Below, one piece after another: positions 1-6,645 of a stretch of 20,378 nt of DNA. Within the stretch, counting starts at the first letter, position 1, and every line of letters starts with the position of its first letter. The stretch is from an uncultured Caryophanales bacterium. GTDB lineage: Bacteria > Bacillota_I > Bacilli_A > RFN20 > CAG-826. A program made the translations under genes and the position numbers. The stretch is taken from assembly GCA_947303105.1 (NCBI GenBank), contig CAMYXQ010000006.1, positions 1 to 20,378 of the forward strand. Reading direction: 5' to 3'. The notes beneath the pieces were generated by a model. It was given only the letters and a program-made list of their open reading frames with translations. It was not told the DNA's origin and ran no database searches.

Positions 1-2
1 GC

Positions 3-1142
3 GAGATCGACAAAGTCGATGCCGCAATGGCCGCGGGCAAGAAAGTCGTCGTCCAGACCGCTCCGGCCGTCCGCGCGGCGATCGCTGAGGAATTCGGTCA
101 TAAGATCGGCGAACAGGATGGCACCGGCCGCATGGTCGCCGCCCTCCACCGCCTCGGATTCTTCCGCGTCTACGACGTGAACTTCGGCGCTGACCTCACC
201 ATCATGGAAGAGGCCCAGGAACTCATCAACCGCATCACCGGCAAAGGCGTCCTCCCCCAGATCACTTCGTGCTCCCCGGGCTGGATCAACTACATGGAGT
301 TCTTCTATAGCGATCTCATCCCGAACGTGTCGACCTGCAAGTCGCCGCACGAGATGGAAGGCGCCATCATCAAGTCCTACTTCGCCAAGGCCCATAACCT
401 CGATCCGAAGGATATCTTCGTCGTCTCCGTCATGCCCTGCACCGCGAAGAAGTACGAAGCGGGCCGTCCGCAGAACGCGGCCGTTGAGAAACTCCCGGAC
501 GTCGATGCCGTCATCACCACCCGTGAGCTCGCCGTCATGATCAAGCGCGCCGGCATCCTTTGGGACGCCCTCCCCGAAGAAGAGTTCGATCAGGACCTTC
601 TCGGCGATTACACCGGCGCCGGCGTCATCTTCGGCGTCACCGGCGGCGTCATGGAAGCTGCCCTCCGCACCGCTTACCACACCTTGACCGGCGAAGAATA
701 CGGACCGATCGAATTCCACGAAGTCCGTGGCCTCGAAGCGGTCAAAGAAGCCGAAATCGATATCAATGGCACCAAAGTCAAGGTTGCCGTCACCTCGGGC
801 ATGAAGAACGCGAAAGCGCTCCTTGATGACATCCGCGCCGGGAAATCCCCGTACGCCTTCATCGAGATCATGTGCTGCCCGGGCGGCTGCATCAATGGCG
901 GCGGCCAGCCGTTCGTGAAACCGAACCTCTTGCCGAACGAATCGCCGGATATCTTGGACGAATACCGCGCCAAGAGAGCCTCGATCCTCTACAAGATCGA
1001 CGAAGGCCGTCCGATCCGTCAGTCCCACAACAACCCGGATATCATCCGCCTCTACAAGGATTATCTCGGCGAACCGTGCAGCGAACTCAGTGAGGAACTC
1101 CTCCACACCAGCTACGTTGCCGATCGCAAGAAATACCAGTAA
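3..1142 (+). CDS. hydA: [FeFe]-hydrogenase catalytic subunit, C-terminal part (5' partial)
   Basis: This is the H-cluster domain of an [FeFe]-hydrogenase, which reduces protons to H2. The reading frame is open to the window edge, so the N-terminal ferredoxin-like Fe-S domains are missing; the ATG at 27 is internal. Numbering from that Met, motif L1 is TSCSPGW (80-86), L2 is MPCTAKKYE (136-144) and L3 begins MCCPGGCINGGGQP (282-295). The small-subunit-like tail (about 310-371, with RASILY and the SHNNPDIIRLY block) is fused at the C-terminus, as in single-chain enzymes. The L1 motif has Ser where the textbook TSCCPGW has its second Cys, and a Cys appears downstream in STCKSP. From memory I associate this combination with NAD(P)-linked bifurcating HydA/HndD proteins, which would imply diaphorase subunits upstream. 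Family identity is certain; the exact subgroup is inferred. Confidence 0.95.
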   Translation, partial: EIDKVDAAMAAGKKVVVQTAPAVRAAIAEEFGHKIGEQDGTGRMVAALHRLGFFRVYDVNFGADLTIMEEAQELINRITGKGVLPQITSCSPGWINYMEFFYSDLIPNVSTCKSPHEMEGAIIKSYFAKAHNLDPKDIFVVSVMPCTAKKYEAGRPQNAAVEKLPDVDAVITTRELAVMIKRAGILWDALPEEEFDQDLLGDYTGAGVIFGVTGGVMEAALRTAYHTLTGEEYGPIEFHEVRGLEAVKEAEIDINGTKVKVAVTSGMKNAKALLDDIRAGKSPYAFIEIMCCPGGCINGGGQPFVKPNLLPNESPDILDEYRAKRASILYKIDEGRPIRQSHNNPDIIRLYKDYLGEPCSELSEELLHTSYVADRKKYQ

Positions 1143-1151
1143 AACGAGAAG

Positions 1152-1177
1152 GGGGTGCGTAAGCACCCTCTTTTTTT
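1152..1177 (+). terminator. Intrinsic terminator after hydA
   Basis: A GGGTGC/GCACCC hairpin with a GTAA loop is followed directly by a CT7 tract. It begins 10 nt after the hydA stop, so hydA is the last gene of its operon. Confidence 0.9.
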
Positions 1178-1180
1178 ATA

Positions 1181-1214
1181 TTCTTCGCCAAGCATATTGC
1201 TTGAAGGCGAAGAA
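1181..1214 (+). repeat. Long inverted repeat over the -35 region, possible operator
   Basis: Arms TTCTTCGCC (1181-1189) and GGCGAAGAA (1206-1214) are exact complements, with an inner AAGC/GCTT pair around ATATT. There is no T-tract after it, so it is not a standard terminator. It covers the proposed -35 box of the lipoprotein gene, which suggests a repressor site or a second structured element behind the hydA terminator. The role is inferred. Confidence 0.5.
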
Positions 1215-1229
1215 ACGTAGACCCATAAT
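1201..1229 (+). promoter_or_regulatory. Promoter of the SBP-permease operon
   Basis: TTGAAG (1201-1206), a 17-nt spacer and CATAAT (1224-1229) fit a housekeeping sigma promoter. The -35 lies inside the right half of the 1181-1214 inverted repeat. The leader is short and carries a strong AGGAGG (1244-1249). Confidence 0.6.
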
Positions 1230-1256
1230 AGGTTGTCCTTTTTAGGAGGTCACCAT

Positions 1257-2237
1257 ATGAAAAAACATCTCATTGCCCTCGGCTTCATCGCCACGCTCGC
1301 CCTCTCCGGCTGCGTCGAAGTCGTCGAGTCGGAAGACAGTCTCGAAGAGCCCCATGACGTCGTTTGGGTGACGCCGACCGGCATCCCGACCCTCGCTTTC
1401 TACGATCAGGGCGACAATCCCAACTGGACTTCCTATCCCAACGCCACCGATGTCGCGGTCGCTTTCGCGACGGATGACGTCGACGCGATCGTCTTTGACG
1501 GTCTCTCTGGGTTGACCAATATCAAGAACAACAACCGCAACTACATCTTCGCTCGCTGGATTTCCGGCGGAACGTTCTATCTCGTCTCGACCAAACACAC
1601 TTCTTTGACTGACTACGAGCCAGGTCAAACCGTGGATGCTTTCGTGCGGACCGGAAACGCGGCGATGGCCTTCAATAAACTCGCCGAATCCCACTGGAAT
1701 TGGTCGAATTATTCGGACAATGTCACCTATGAGACCGGCGTCGCTTCCGTCAAAGAACATTTGGAAAACAATCCCGAATCCTTTGACTACTATCTGATCG
1801 CTCAGCCGGTGTTATTCGCCAGCACCAACGCATTGGCCGCCAAAGGCATTACTCTCAATGTCGTCGCCAATCTTCAGACCGAATGGTCTGCTTACACCGA
1901 TGGCGGTTCGATTCCCGCCGCGGCCCTCTTCCTCAATAAGAGCAAGTTCGCCAAATATCCGAACGCGCTTTCCTGGTTCGTCCTCGGGGTCGATCTCCGC
2001 ATCGGAACCGCGGTCGATGACCCGGCCACTGCCGTGACTGAACTCAATAAATTCACCGGCAACTTCGGTCAGAGATTCGGATTCCAACCCGCGGTTGTCA
2101 ACGCCCTTCAAAGCAATGGCAAGAACGGATTTGGATTGACGAAAGTCGATTCGATTTCCGATCCGCGCGGCCTCGTGAATTCGTTCGCTTCGAGCCTCGG
2201 TTTGGATATCCAATTCGATTCCTCTTTATTTATCTAA
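1257..2237 (+). CDS. Lipoprotein substrate-binding protein of a TauA/SsuA-like ABC importer
   Basis: A 326-residue surface lipoprotein that probably captures a small solute for the permease encoded next to it. The start at 1257 is set by AGGAGG at 1244-1249; an upstream in-frame ATG at 1233 would bury the signal peptide. Residues 1-19 form a lipoprotein signal with lipobox LSGC, Cys19 being the lipidation site. The mature part has the look of a periplasmic-binding fold of the nitrate/sulfonate/taurine (NMT1-like) group: an early TPTGIP segment, a central domain crossover, and a late LSWFVLGVD region. I base the family mainly on this shape plus the adjoining TauC/SsuC-type permease, so the substrate cannot be stated. 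The stop is 12 nt before the permease start. Transcription likely starts at the promoter around 1201-1229. Confidence 0.8.
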   Translation: MKKHLIALGFIATLALSGCVEVVESEDSLEEPHDVVWVTPTGIPTLAFYDQGDNPNWTSYPNATDVAVAFATDDVDAIVFDGLSGLTNIKNNNRNYIFARWISGGTFYLVSTKHTSLTDYEPGQTVDAFVRTGNAAMAFNKLAESHWNWSNYSDNVTYETGVASVKEHLENNPESFDYYLIAQPVLFASTNALAAKGITLNVVANLQTEWSAYTDGGSIPAAALFLNKSKFAKYPNALSWFVLGVDLRIGTAVDDPATAVTELNKFTGNFGQRFGFQPAVVNALQSNGKNGFGLTKVDSISDPRGLVNSFASSLGLDIQFDSSLFI

Positions 2238-2249
2238 TAAAATAGTAAT

Positions 2250-3068
2250 ATGCCGGAAGCCTCACCAAAGAAACGCTGGATCCTTCCCTTGGCCTCCGCT
2301 TGCGGGGTCATCGTCCTCATCGGGATCTGGGCTTTGGTGTCCTTCCTTTTGAAACGGAATGGCAACAACGTCGTCCCCTATCCTTGGGACACCGCTTGGC
2401 AGGCCTTGAAGTTCTTATTCGGCGCCGACGCCGGGGGAACCTGGGGCAACATCGGGTGGACGTTCTTGCGACTAGCAATCGGTTATATCATCGCTTTCTT
2501 GCTCGCGTCCCTTCTAGGGACATTGGCGGGTCTCTATCCGGTTTTCCGCGCCTTCTTCCGTCCGTGGGTCGGTTTCGCCAAAGCGGTTCCCACCGCCGCG
2601 GTCGTCATTGTCCTCATCGGCCTTTTCTTCGGACCGCGAAACGTGTGGGCGTTGACGTTCGCGCCATCGTTCTTGACCCTGATGGTCGCCTTTCCTCTTT
2701 TATATGAGGCGTTCATGCGCGGGATCCAGGACGAAGACCCAATCATCCTTGATGCCTTGCGCCTCGATGGTGGGGTCCGTCGGGTCCATGCGGTACGCAC
2801 CGTCCTTTGGCCCGATTCGCGCCCATATATCCGTTTGGCGCTGGCCCAAAGCCTTGGCTTATCGCTTAAGGTGTCGGTCATGTCGGAAATCCTCACCGCC
2901 AACAGCTCGGCCCGCGCCGGCATCGGCGGTCTCATCTCCTTGACCCGCCAGGATGGCAACATCGAGGAGGTTATGGCTTACGCCTTAATCGCCCTCCTTC
3001 TCATGCTTTTCATCGACATTCCCTACTTCTTGCTCCGAAAAGAGAGAAAACGCGCCAAAGCCATCTAG
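2250..3068 (+). CDS. ABC transporter permease, TauC/SsuC-like (BPD_transp_1)
   Basis: A 272-residue inner-membrane permease with about six hydrophobic helices: residues about 13-33, 70-95, 110-130, 132-152, then the C-terminal half including about 240-262. The cytoplasmic coupling loop that docks the ATPase (EAA loop) is recognisable around DALRLDGGVRRVHAVRTVLWP, with the conserved Gly and terminal Pro in place. The organisation matches permeases of nitrate/sulfonate/thiamine-precursor importers. It follows the lipoprotein gene by 12 nt without a clear Shine-Dalgarno, so translation is probably coupled. No ATP-binding subunit follows: a terminator overlaps its stop codon and the next gene is a flavodoxin. 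The ATPase must be encoded elsewhere or shared. Confidence 0.85.
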   Translation: MPEASPKKRWILPLASACGVIVLIGIWALVSFLLKRNGNNVVPYPWDTAWQALKFLFGADAGGTWGNIGWTFLRLAIGYIIAFLLASLLGTLAGLYPVFRAFFRPWVGFAKAVPTAAVVIVLIGLFFGPRNVWALTFAPSFLTLMVAFPLLYEAFMRGIQDEDPIILDALRLDGGVRRVHAVRTVLWPDSRPYIRLALAQSLGLSLKVSVMSEILTANSSARAGIGGLISLTRQDGNIEEVMAYALIALLLMLFIDIPYFLLRKERKRAKAI

Positions 3069-3085
3069 GAAGCGGCGCTTTTTTT
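3052..3085 (+). terminator. Intrinsic terminator overlapping the permease 3' end
   Basis: GCGCC (3052-3056) pairs with GGCGC (3074-3078), followed by a T7 tract. The left arm lies in the last codons of the permease and the stop codon is in the loop. The T-tract runs into the promoter of the next gene. Confidence 0.7.
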
Positions 3086-3093
3086 GTTATAAT
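3085..3093 (+). promoter_or_regulatory. Extended -10 promoter of the flavodoxin gene
   Basis: TGTTATAAT is a perfect extended -10 element (TGn plus TATAAT), with no recognisable -35. It abuts the T-tract of the preceding terminator. Start of transcription near 3100 would give a leader of about 17 nt holding AAGGAGG (3103-3109). Confidence 0.65.
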
Positions 3094-3116
3094 CCAATTA
3101 TTAAGGAGGCAAACGA

Positions 3117-3662
3117 ATGAAGAAAATCCTCATCGCCTACTTCTCCCATGGCGGCGAAAACCTCATCGAAAACACCATCCAAGATATCGGCCCGGTCGGC
3201 AACACCGCCAAAGCGGCCCAAATCCTCCAAGGCAACTTAGTCGCGATGGGTCTAGAAGCAGACCTCTTCGAAATCGAAGCCAAAGAGCCTTATCCCTTCT
3301 CTTACATGGATACCGCCAATCGCGCCCGTCAAGAAAAGATGATGGGCACCAAGCCGGCCATCAAAGAAGGTCCGGAGGGCTTCGAAGGCTACGACCTCGT
3401 CTTCCTCGGCTATCCGAACTGGTGGGGCACCTGCCCGCAGGCGGTGCTGAGCTTCACCTCCACCCATGACTTCCGAGGCAAAGTCCTCGTTCCATTCGTC
3501 ACCCACGGCGGACAGATCTTCCTCTACTCGATCGAGGACATCCGCGCGACTCTCATCGGCGGGGACATCATCAACGGCTTCGCCATCTCGGCCTCCTACA
3601 TGAACGGGGCCGAAGCGGTCATCAAAGACTGGATCGAAAACAACAGCGAGATCCTTCTCTGA
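3117..3662 (+). CDS. Flavodoxin-family protein
   Basis: A 181-residue cytosolic FMN-binding electron carrier or NAD(P)H-linked reductase of the long flavodoxin (Flavodoxin_4-like) type. The N-terminal strand MKKILIAYFSHGG leads into the phosphate-binding loop, which is longer than in classical flavodoxins and carries GPVGNTAKAA (about 25-34). The second FMN loop is YPNWWGTCP (about residues 100-108), with its paired tryptophans next to the flavin, and FVTHGG follows near 127-132. AAGGAGG sits 7 nt before the ATG. It is a single-gene unit between its own extended -10 promoter and a bidirectional terminator. In this fermentative setting it may move electrons near the hydrogenase, but nothing in the sequence ties it to one partner. 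Confidence 0.9.
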   Translation: MKKILIAYFSHGGENLIENTIQDIGPVGNTAKAAQILQGNLVAMGLEADLFEIEAKEPYPFSYMDTANRARQEKMMGTKPAIKEGPEGFEGYDLVFLGYPNWWGTCPQAVLSFTSTHDFRGKVLVPFVTHGGQIFLYSIEDIRATLIGGDIINGFAISASYMNGAEAVIKDWIENNSEILL

Positions 3663-3671
3663 AAAATCAAA

Positions 3672-3693
3672 AAAGACGGGAATTCCCGTCTTT
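3672..3693. terminator. Bidirectional intrinsic terminator
   Basis: Arms AAAGACGGG and CCCGTCTTT form a perfect palindrome around AATT. The + side is followed by a T-rich run (TTTCTTTTTTTG) and the - side by TTTTTTGATTTTTC. It ends both the flavodoxin gene and the convergent three-gene operon. Confidence 0.9.
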
Positions 3694-3711
3694 CTTTTTT
3701 TGTTTTCCTTT

Positions 3712-4119
3712 TTATTCGGCTTTCGGGGTTTCCTCGACCGGCTTCGATTCGGCATCGACGACCTCGGGGCTTTCGACAGCGGCCGATTCGGCGATGATTT
3801 TGAGTCTCTGCTGGCGGCGGGCCTCACGTTCTTCGGAAAGATCGCTCTTTTTGGCGAAGAAGTTGAGGGTGATCAAAGTGATGACAACGCCGACGGCAAG
3901 GAGCAAGAATCCCAACCAGCGATAAGTCAAAAGACCGCCGGTTCCTTTCATGAGAGCCTGCTGGCTCTGAAGAAGGACGTTCTCGCTATAAAGGAGCGGC
4001 AGATAATCGGCGACGAATCCGAGGACGATGAAAGTGATGCCGGCGAGGCCGAACAAACCTTCAATGACGATCCAGGCGATCTCGCCTTTGGTTAATTTTC
4101 TCTTTGACTTCTCTTCCAT
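3712..4119 (-). CDS. Small two-helix membrane protein, unknown function
   Basis: A 135-residue protein I do not recognise. A short basic N-terminus (about 1-12) precedes a hydrophobic helix at about 14-38; a second helix spans about 66-86 (WLGFLLLAVGVVITLITLNF). Between them is a polar stretch with Tyr, Leu and Gln residues. The C-terminal 45 residues are charged, starting with a basic/acidic helix (EEREARRQQRLK) and ending in an acidic, proline-containing tail. GGAGG lies 8 nt before the start. It is the last gene of a minus-strand operon, 21 nt after the 313-residue protein, and ends at the shared terminator. It could anchor that helical protein at the membrane, which is only a guess from gene order. 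Confidence 0.8.
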   Translation of the reverse strand: MEEKSKRKLTKGEIAWIVIEGLFGLAGITFIVLGFVADYLPLLYSENVLLQSQQALMKGTGGLLTYRWLGFLLLAVGVVITLITLNFFAKKSDLSEEREARRQQRLKIIAESAAVESPEVVDAESKPVEETPKAE

Positions 4120-4140
4120 GGGAATACCTCCGTGAAGGCA

Positions 4141-5082
4141 TTAAGCCTTCGGCATGCCGGTGCGCGGGTCGATTTCGACGGGTTCGCCTTCGACTTCCTG
4201 CGGCTCTTCGGGAGCAGGTTCTTCTTTGGCGGGCTGTTCGCCGGCGCCGATGCGGTTGCCGTTGGCGCGGGCCTGTTCGACGAGCTCGTTGATGAGCGGG
4301 CCATAAGAATCGCGGAAGGACGGCTCAACGTCGCGGACGTATTCGCCGATCGCTTTCTGGGTTTCCGAGATTACTTCGGGGAACTGCTTGCCGGCGGGCA
4401 AATCGCGACGGCCGGTCATGTGCTCGACCAAAGTGACGACTTTGTCCTGAACGTTCATGTAGGCATTGTCGGTCAGACGGCTGCTGGCGCGGACCTGCAT
4501 GATGAGTTTGATGATTTCGCCAAGGTCATTGCCGATGAATTTGCTGGCGGCGGTTTCGGCGCCATTGGCTTCGCGGCGGGCCTGGTTGTAATCGTTGAAC
4601 AGTTTGATCATCTCGTTGGTGAGGGTCATGAAGGCGACCGCTCTATAGAGACGTTCTTCGGCGAGGTCGACTTCGGCGACGCGCTTGACGTCGAGGCCTT
4701 TGCTTTTGGCATCGTTGATGATGCCCTGAACCATCGATTCGACGTTCTCGTGGATGGGGATGACGCCTTTGAAGATGGCTAAGTGCTGGGCGTGGTCGAC
4801 GCGGAGACCGTCGTTGGCGAGTTTGAGGATGGTGCTTTCCTCGCCATAAACCTCGGCGTACCAATCACGGATGAGGGTTTCGAGTTTCTGGCCGTTTTCG
4901 CCGGAGTTGTCCAAAATCGAACGAAGCGGGGTCTTCTCTTCGAGTTCGACGAGGATCGAACGCTTCTTTTCGTTGAAAAGAGCTTCTTCATATTTGTCCT
5001 TGGCTAAGGTGTACTCCAAGGTGTCGCGGACGACGACTTTGTAGTGAAGCAACGTGGTAATGACTTCGGAAATCTGATTCAT
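4141..5082 (-). CDS. Conserved-looking helical protein, unknown function
   Basis: A 313-residue soluble protein that I cannot assign to a family. It has no signal peptide or membrane segment. Residues about 1-285 look almost wholly alpha-helical, rich in Glu, Lys, Leu and Ile with few prolines; features include LIRDWYAEVYGEEST (about 70-84), RVDHAQHLAIFKGVIPIHENVESMV in two adjoining stretches (about 94-118), and AFMTLTNEMIKLFNDYNQARREA near 169-191. Residues from about 283 form a disordered tail rich in Pro and Glu, ending DPRTGMPKA. Its ATG overlaps the TGA of the upstream HAD gene (ATGA, 5079-5082), so the two are translationally coupled. Possible roles are cytoskeletal, scaffold or membrane-associated, but nothing in the sequence settles this. 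Confidence 0.85.
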   Translation of the reverse strand: MNQISEVITTLLHYKVVVRDTLEYTLAKDKYEEALFNEKKRSILVELEEKTPLRSILDNSGENGQKLETLIRDWYAEVYGEESTILKLANDGLRVDHAQHLAIFKGVIPIHENVESMVQGIINDAKSKGLDVKRVAEVDLAEERLYRAVAFMTLTNEMIKLFNDYNQARREANGAETAASKFIGNDLGEIIKLIMQVRASSRLTDNAYMNVQDKVVTLVEHMTGRRDLPAGKQFPEVISETQKAIGEYVRDVEPSFRDSYGPLINELVEQARANGNRIGAGEQPAKEEPAPEEPQEVEGEPVEIDPRTGMPKA

Positions 5083-5954
5083 TTTGTTACCTTCTTTCTT
5101 TCTTTGGGGTGTTTCTCCTCCAACGGGTAGACAACATGTTCCAAATCAAAGAATCTGCGGATGATGTGGGCGGCGTGGTTTCTGACCTCTTCCGTCGAAT
5201 GGGCCATGCAATAGCTGTTCTCGGGGTAGGCCGCGAAGAGGGGAACGTCGTTCCCATCATCGCCGACAACGAGAACATTATCCCGACCTATCTTGGTGTA
5301 ATCAAGATAAAACGATAATGCCGCCGCTTTCTGGGCGCCTTTTGGGGCGACTTCCACCGCCGGACCGTTCCAGCCGATCTCAACTTCGGGGTATTTCTCC
5401 CGGAGGCTGGCGACGAGGTTTTGGATCTTCTGCCGTTTTTTCTTTGAAAAACCAACGATGATCATCAACTTGTAGATCCGATCTTTGGCGAGTTCTTCTT
5501 CGTAGATTTTCGGACTCGAGGAATAGTGTTCCCTTTGCGGTCCGAGGAAGAAAGAGTAGCCATGATAGCAGAAGTTGGTCCAAGGGTTGGCGTGTTTGCG
5601 GTTATAGACCATGTTCCGGTCTTTCGAATAAAGAATGGCGACATGGCATTTGCCGCGGACATCATCGAGGATCGCTCTAGCGATGCCTGGCGCTAGGAAA
5701 GCTTCGTAAATCGGCTGCCCGTCACGATAGATGAGGGCCCCGGAATAGCAGATCGCATTGAGGGGCTCATGGAGAAAACGGGCCACTTTGTGAGAAAATT
5801 CGAGGCCGCGCGAAGTGACGAGGCATAGATGCCCGCCATCCGCGACGAAGCGGCGCGCGAACTTCGCGTTCTTATGGCCGACGACCGAAAACGGATGCCA
5901 AGGGTAGAGCAAGGTTCCGTCTAAGTCAGTTGCGATGAGCTTCGTAAGCGCCAT
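5079..5954 (-). CDS. Cof-type HAD hydrolase
   Basis: A 291-residue cytosolic phosphatase of the Cof/class IIB HAD superfamily. Motif I is DLDGT (10-14, nucleophile Asp10 and acid/base Asp12), motif II is TS at 47-48, motif III Lys is in EVAPKG (Lys205), and motif IV is GDDGND (231-236). The region between motifs II and III (about 85-200) is the C2B cap that selects the substrate, typically a sugar phosphate or nucleotide. The C-terminus carries a basic extension, KHPKERKKVTK. No Shine-Dalgarno precedes the ATG; a perfect TATAAT lies 6 nt upstream, so the mRNA is probably leaderless. It heads a three-gene operon with two proteins of unknown function, overlapping the second by 4 nt. Confidence 0.92.
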   Translation of the reverse strand: MALTKLIATDLDGTLLYPWHPFSVVGHKNAKFARRFVADGGHLCLVTSRGLEFSHKVARFLHEPLNAICYSGALIYRDGQPIYEAFLAPGIARAILDDVRGKCHVAILYSKDRNMVYNRKHANPWTNFCYHGYSFFLGPQREHYSSSPKIYEEELAKDRIYKLMIIVGFSKKKRQKIQNLVASLREKYPEVEIGWNGPAVEVAPKGAQKAAALSFYLDYTKIGRDNVLVVGDDGNDVPLFAAYPENSYCMAHSTEEVRNHAAHIIRRFFDLEHVVYPLEEKHPKERKKVTK

Positions 5955-5960
5955 AGGGGT

Positions 5961-5966
5961 ATTATA
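5961..5966 (-). promoter_or_regulatory. -10 box giving a leaderless HAD transcript
   Basis: TATAAT on the minus strand is separated by exactly 6 nt (ACCCCT) from the ATG at 5954. Usual initiation about 7 nt after a -10 box would place the RNA 5' end on the A of the start codon. I find no clear -35 or TGn extension. Confidence 0.65.
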
Positions 5967-5982
5967 CGCGCGATTCGGACAA

Positions 5983-6007
5983 AAGAAAAAGCCCTGTGAA
6001 CAGGGCT
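5983..6007 (-). terminator. Intrinsic terminator after hpf
   Basis: On the minus strand AGCCCTG and CAGGGCT pair around TTCA, followed by TTTTCTTTT. It starts 18 nt after the hpf stop and ends less than 20 nt before the -10 box of the downstream HAD gene. Confidence 0.92.
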
Positions 6008-6025
6008 CATTCGATTGTGGTTTCC

Positions 6026-6574
6026 TCAGGCGATTTTGTTCTCCGCCTCGATGATGCCATAACCGCCTTCGACGCGCTTATAGACGACGGAGATACGATC
6101 GTCATCGCTGTCGAGATAGATGAAGAAGTCATGTTCAAGGGCTTCCATGCGGGTGATGGCCTCGTCAAGGGTCATCGGTTTGAGGTAGATCGATTTGGTG
6201 CGAACGACGGTATCATTCTCGGATTCGAATTCTTCGAGTTCTTCAAGGGCGAAGGACTCTCCAAGGGAGAGGTCTTTGTTTTTGCTGCGATTCATGCGCG
6301 TTTTGAGGCGGCGCATCTGGTCCTCGAGTTTGTCGATGGCGAAGTCGAAGGCAGCGTAGAGATCGTTGTTGCGCACTTCGGTGCGGAGATCCATTTGCTT
6401 GGTGAAGATGGTCACCTCGACCTTGGCCCCCACTTTATAGGCGCTGACGACCGCGCGGCACAAAACTTCATCATCGTGGACAAGGTATTTGTCGAGCCGG
6501 TCCATTTTCGAAATGAGCGCAGCCTTAATCGACTCCGTCACTTCGATGTTCTTGCCAATGATTTGATATTTCAT
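6026..6574 (-). CDS. hpf: Long-form ribosome hibernation promoting factor
   Basis: A 182-residue protein of the HPF/YfiA/RaiA family, long form, which dimerises 70S ribosomes into inactive 100S particles during slow growth. Residues about 1-100 form the ribosome-binding domain: MKYQIIGKNIEVTESIKAA, with the DRLDKYL helix, VEVTIF strand and the second helix FAIDKLEDQMRRLKTRMNRS. After an acidic linker (about 105-122), the C-terminal dimerisation domain starts at IYLKPMTLDEAITRMEAL and ends in YKRVEGGYGIIE. Length matches the long Firmicutes form. The start is chosen at 6574 because AGGAGG lies 7 nt upstream; a longer frame from 6616 has no ribosome site. It has its own promoter just upstream, although no terminator separates it from metK. 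Confidence 0.95.
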   Translation of the reverse strand: MKYQIIGKNIEVTESIKAALISKMDRLDKYLVHDDEVLCRAVVSAYKVGAKVEVTIFTKQMDLRTEVRNNDLYAAFDFAIDKLEDQMRRLKTRMNRSKNKDLSLGESFALEELEEFESENDTVVRTKSIYLKPMTLDEAITRMEALEHDFFIYLDSDDDRISVVYKRVEGGYGIIEAENKIA

Positions 6575-6604
6575 GGCGAACCTCCTATGTATGTTGTTGA
6601 TCTT

Positions 6605-6632
6605 ATTGTATACCAATAAGACAAAATGTGAA
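6605..6632 (-). promoter_or_regulatory. Promoter of hpf
   Basis: TTCACA (6632-6627), a 16-nt spacer and TACAAT (6610-6605) on the minus strand match five of six bases at each box. It lies between the metK stop and the hpf ribosome site. Confidence 0.6.
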
Positions 6633-6645
6633 AGATATGCGCCGA

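Noticed and set aside
1233..1256. Upstream ATG for the lipoprotein gene
   Set aside because: AGGAGG at 1244-1249 lies after this ATG and serves the one at 1257, which starts a clean lipoprotein signal peptide.
6575..6616. Extended hpf frame starting at 6616
   Set aside because: The family begins at MKYQIIGKNIEVTE, and the AGGAGG site is placed for the ATG at 6574.
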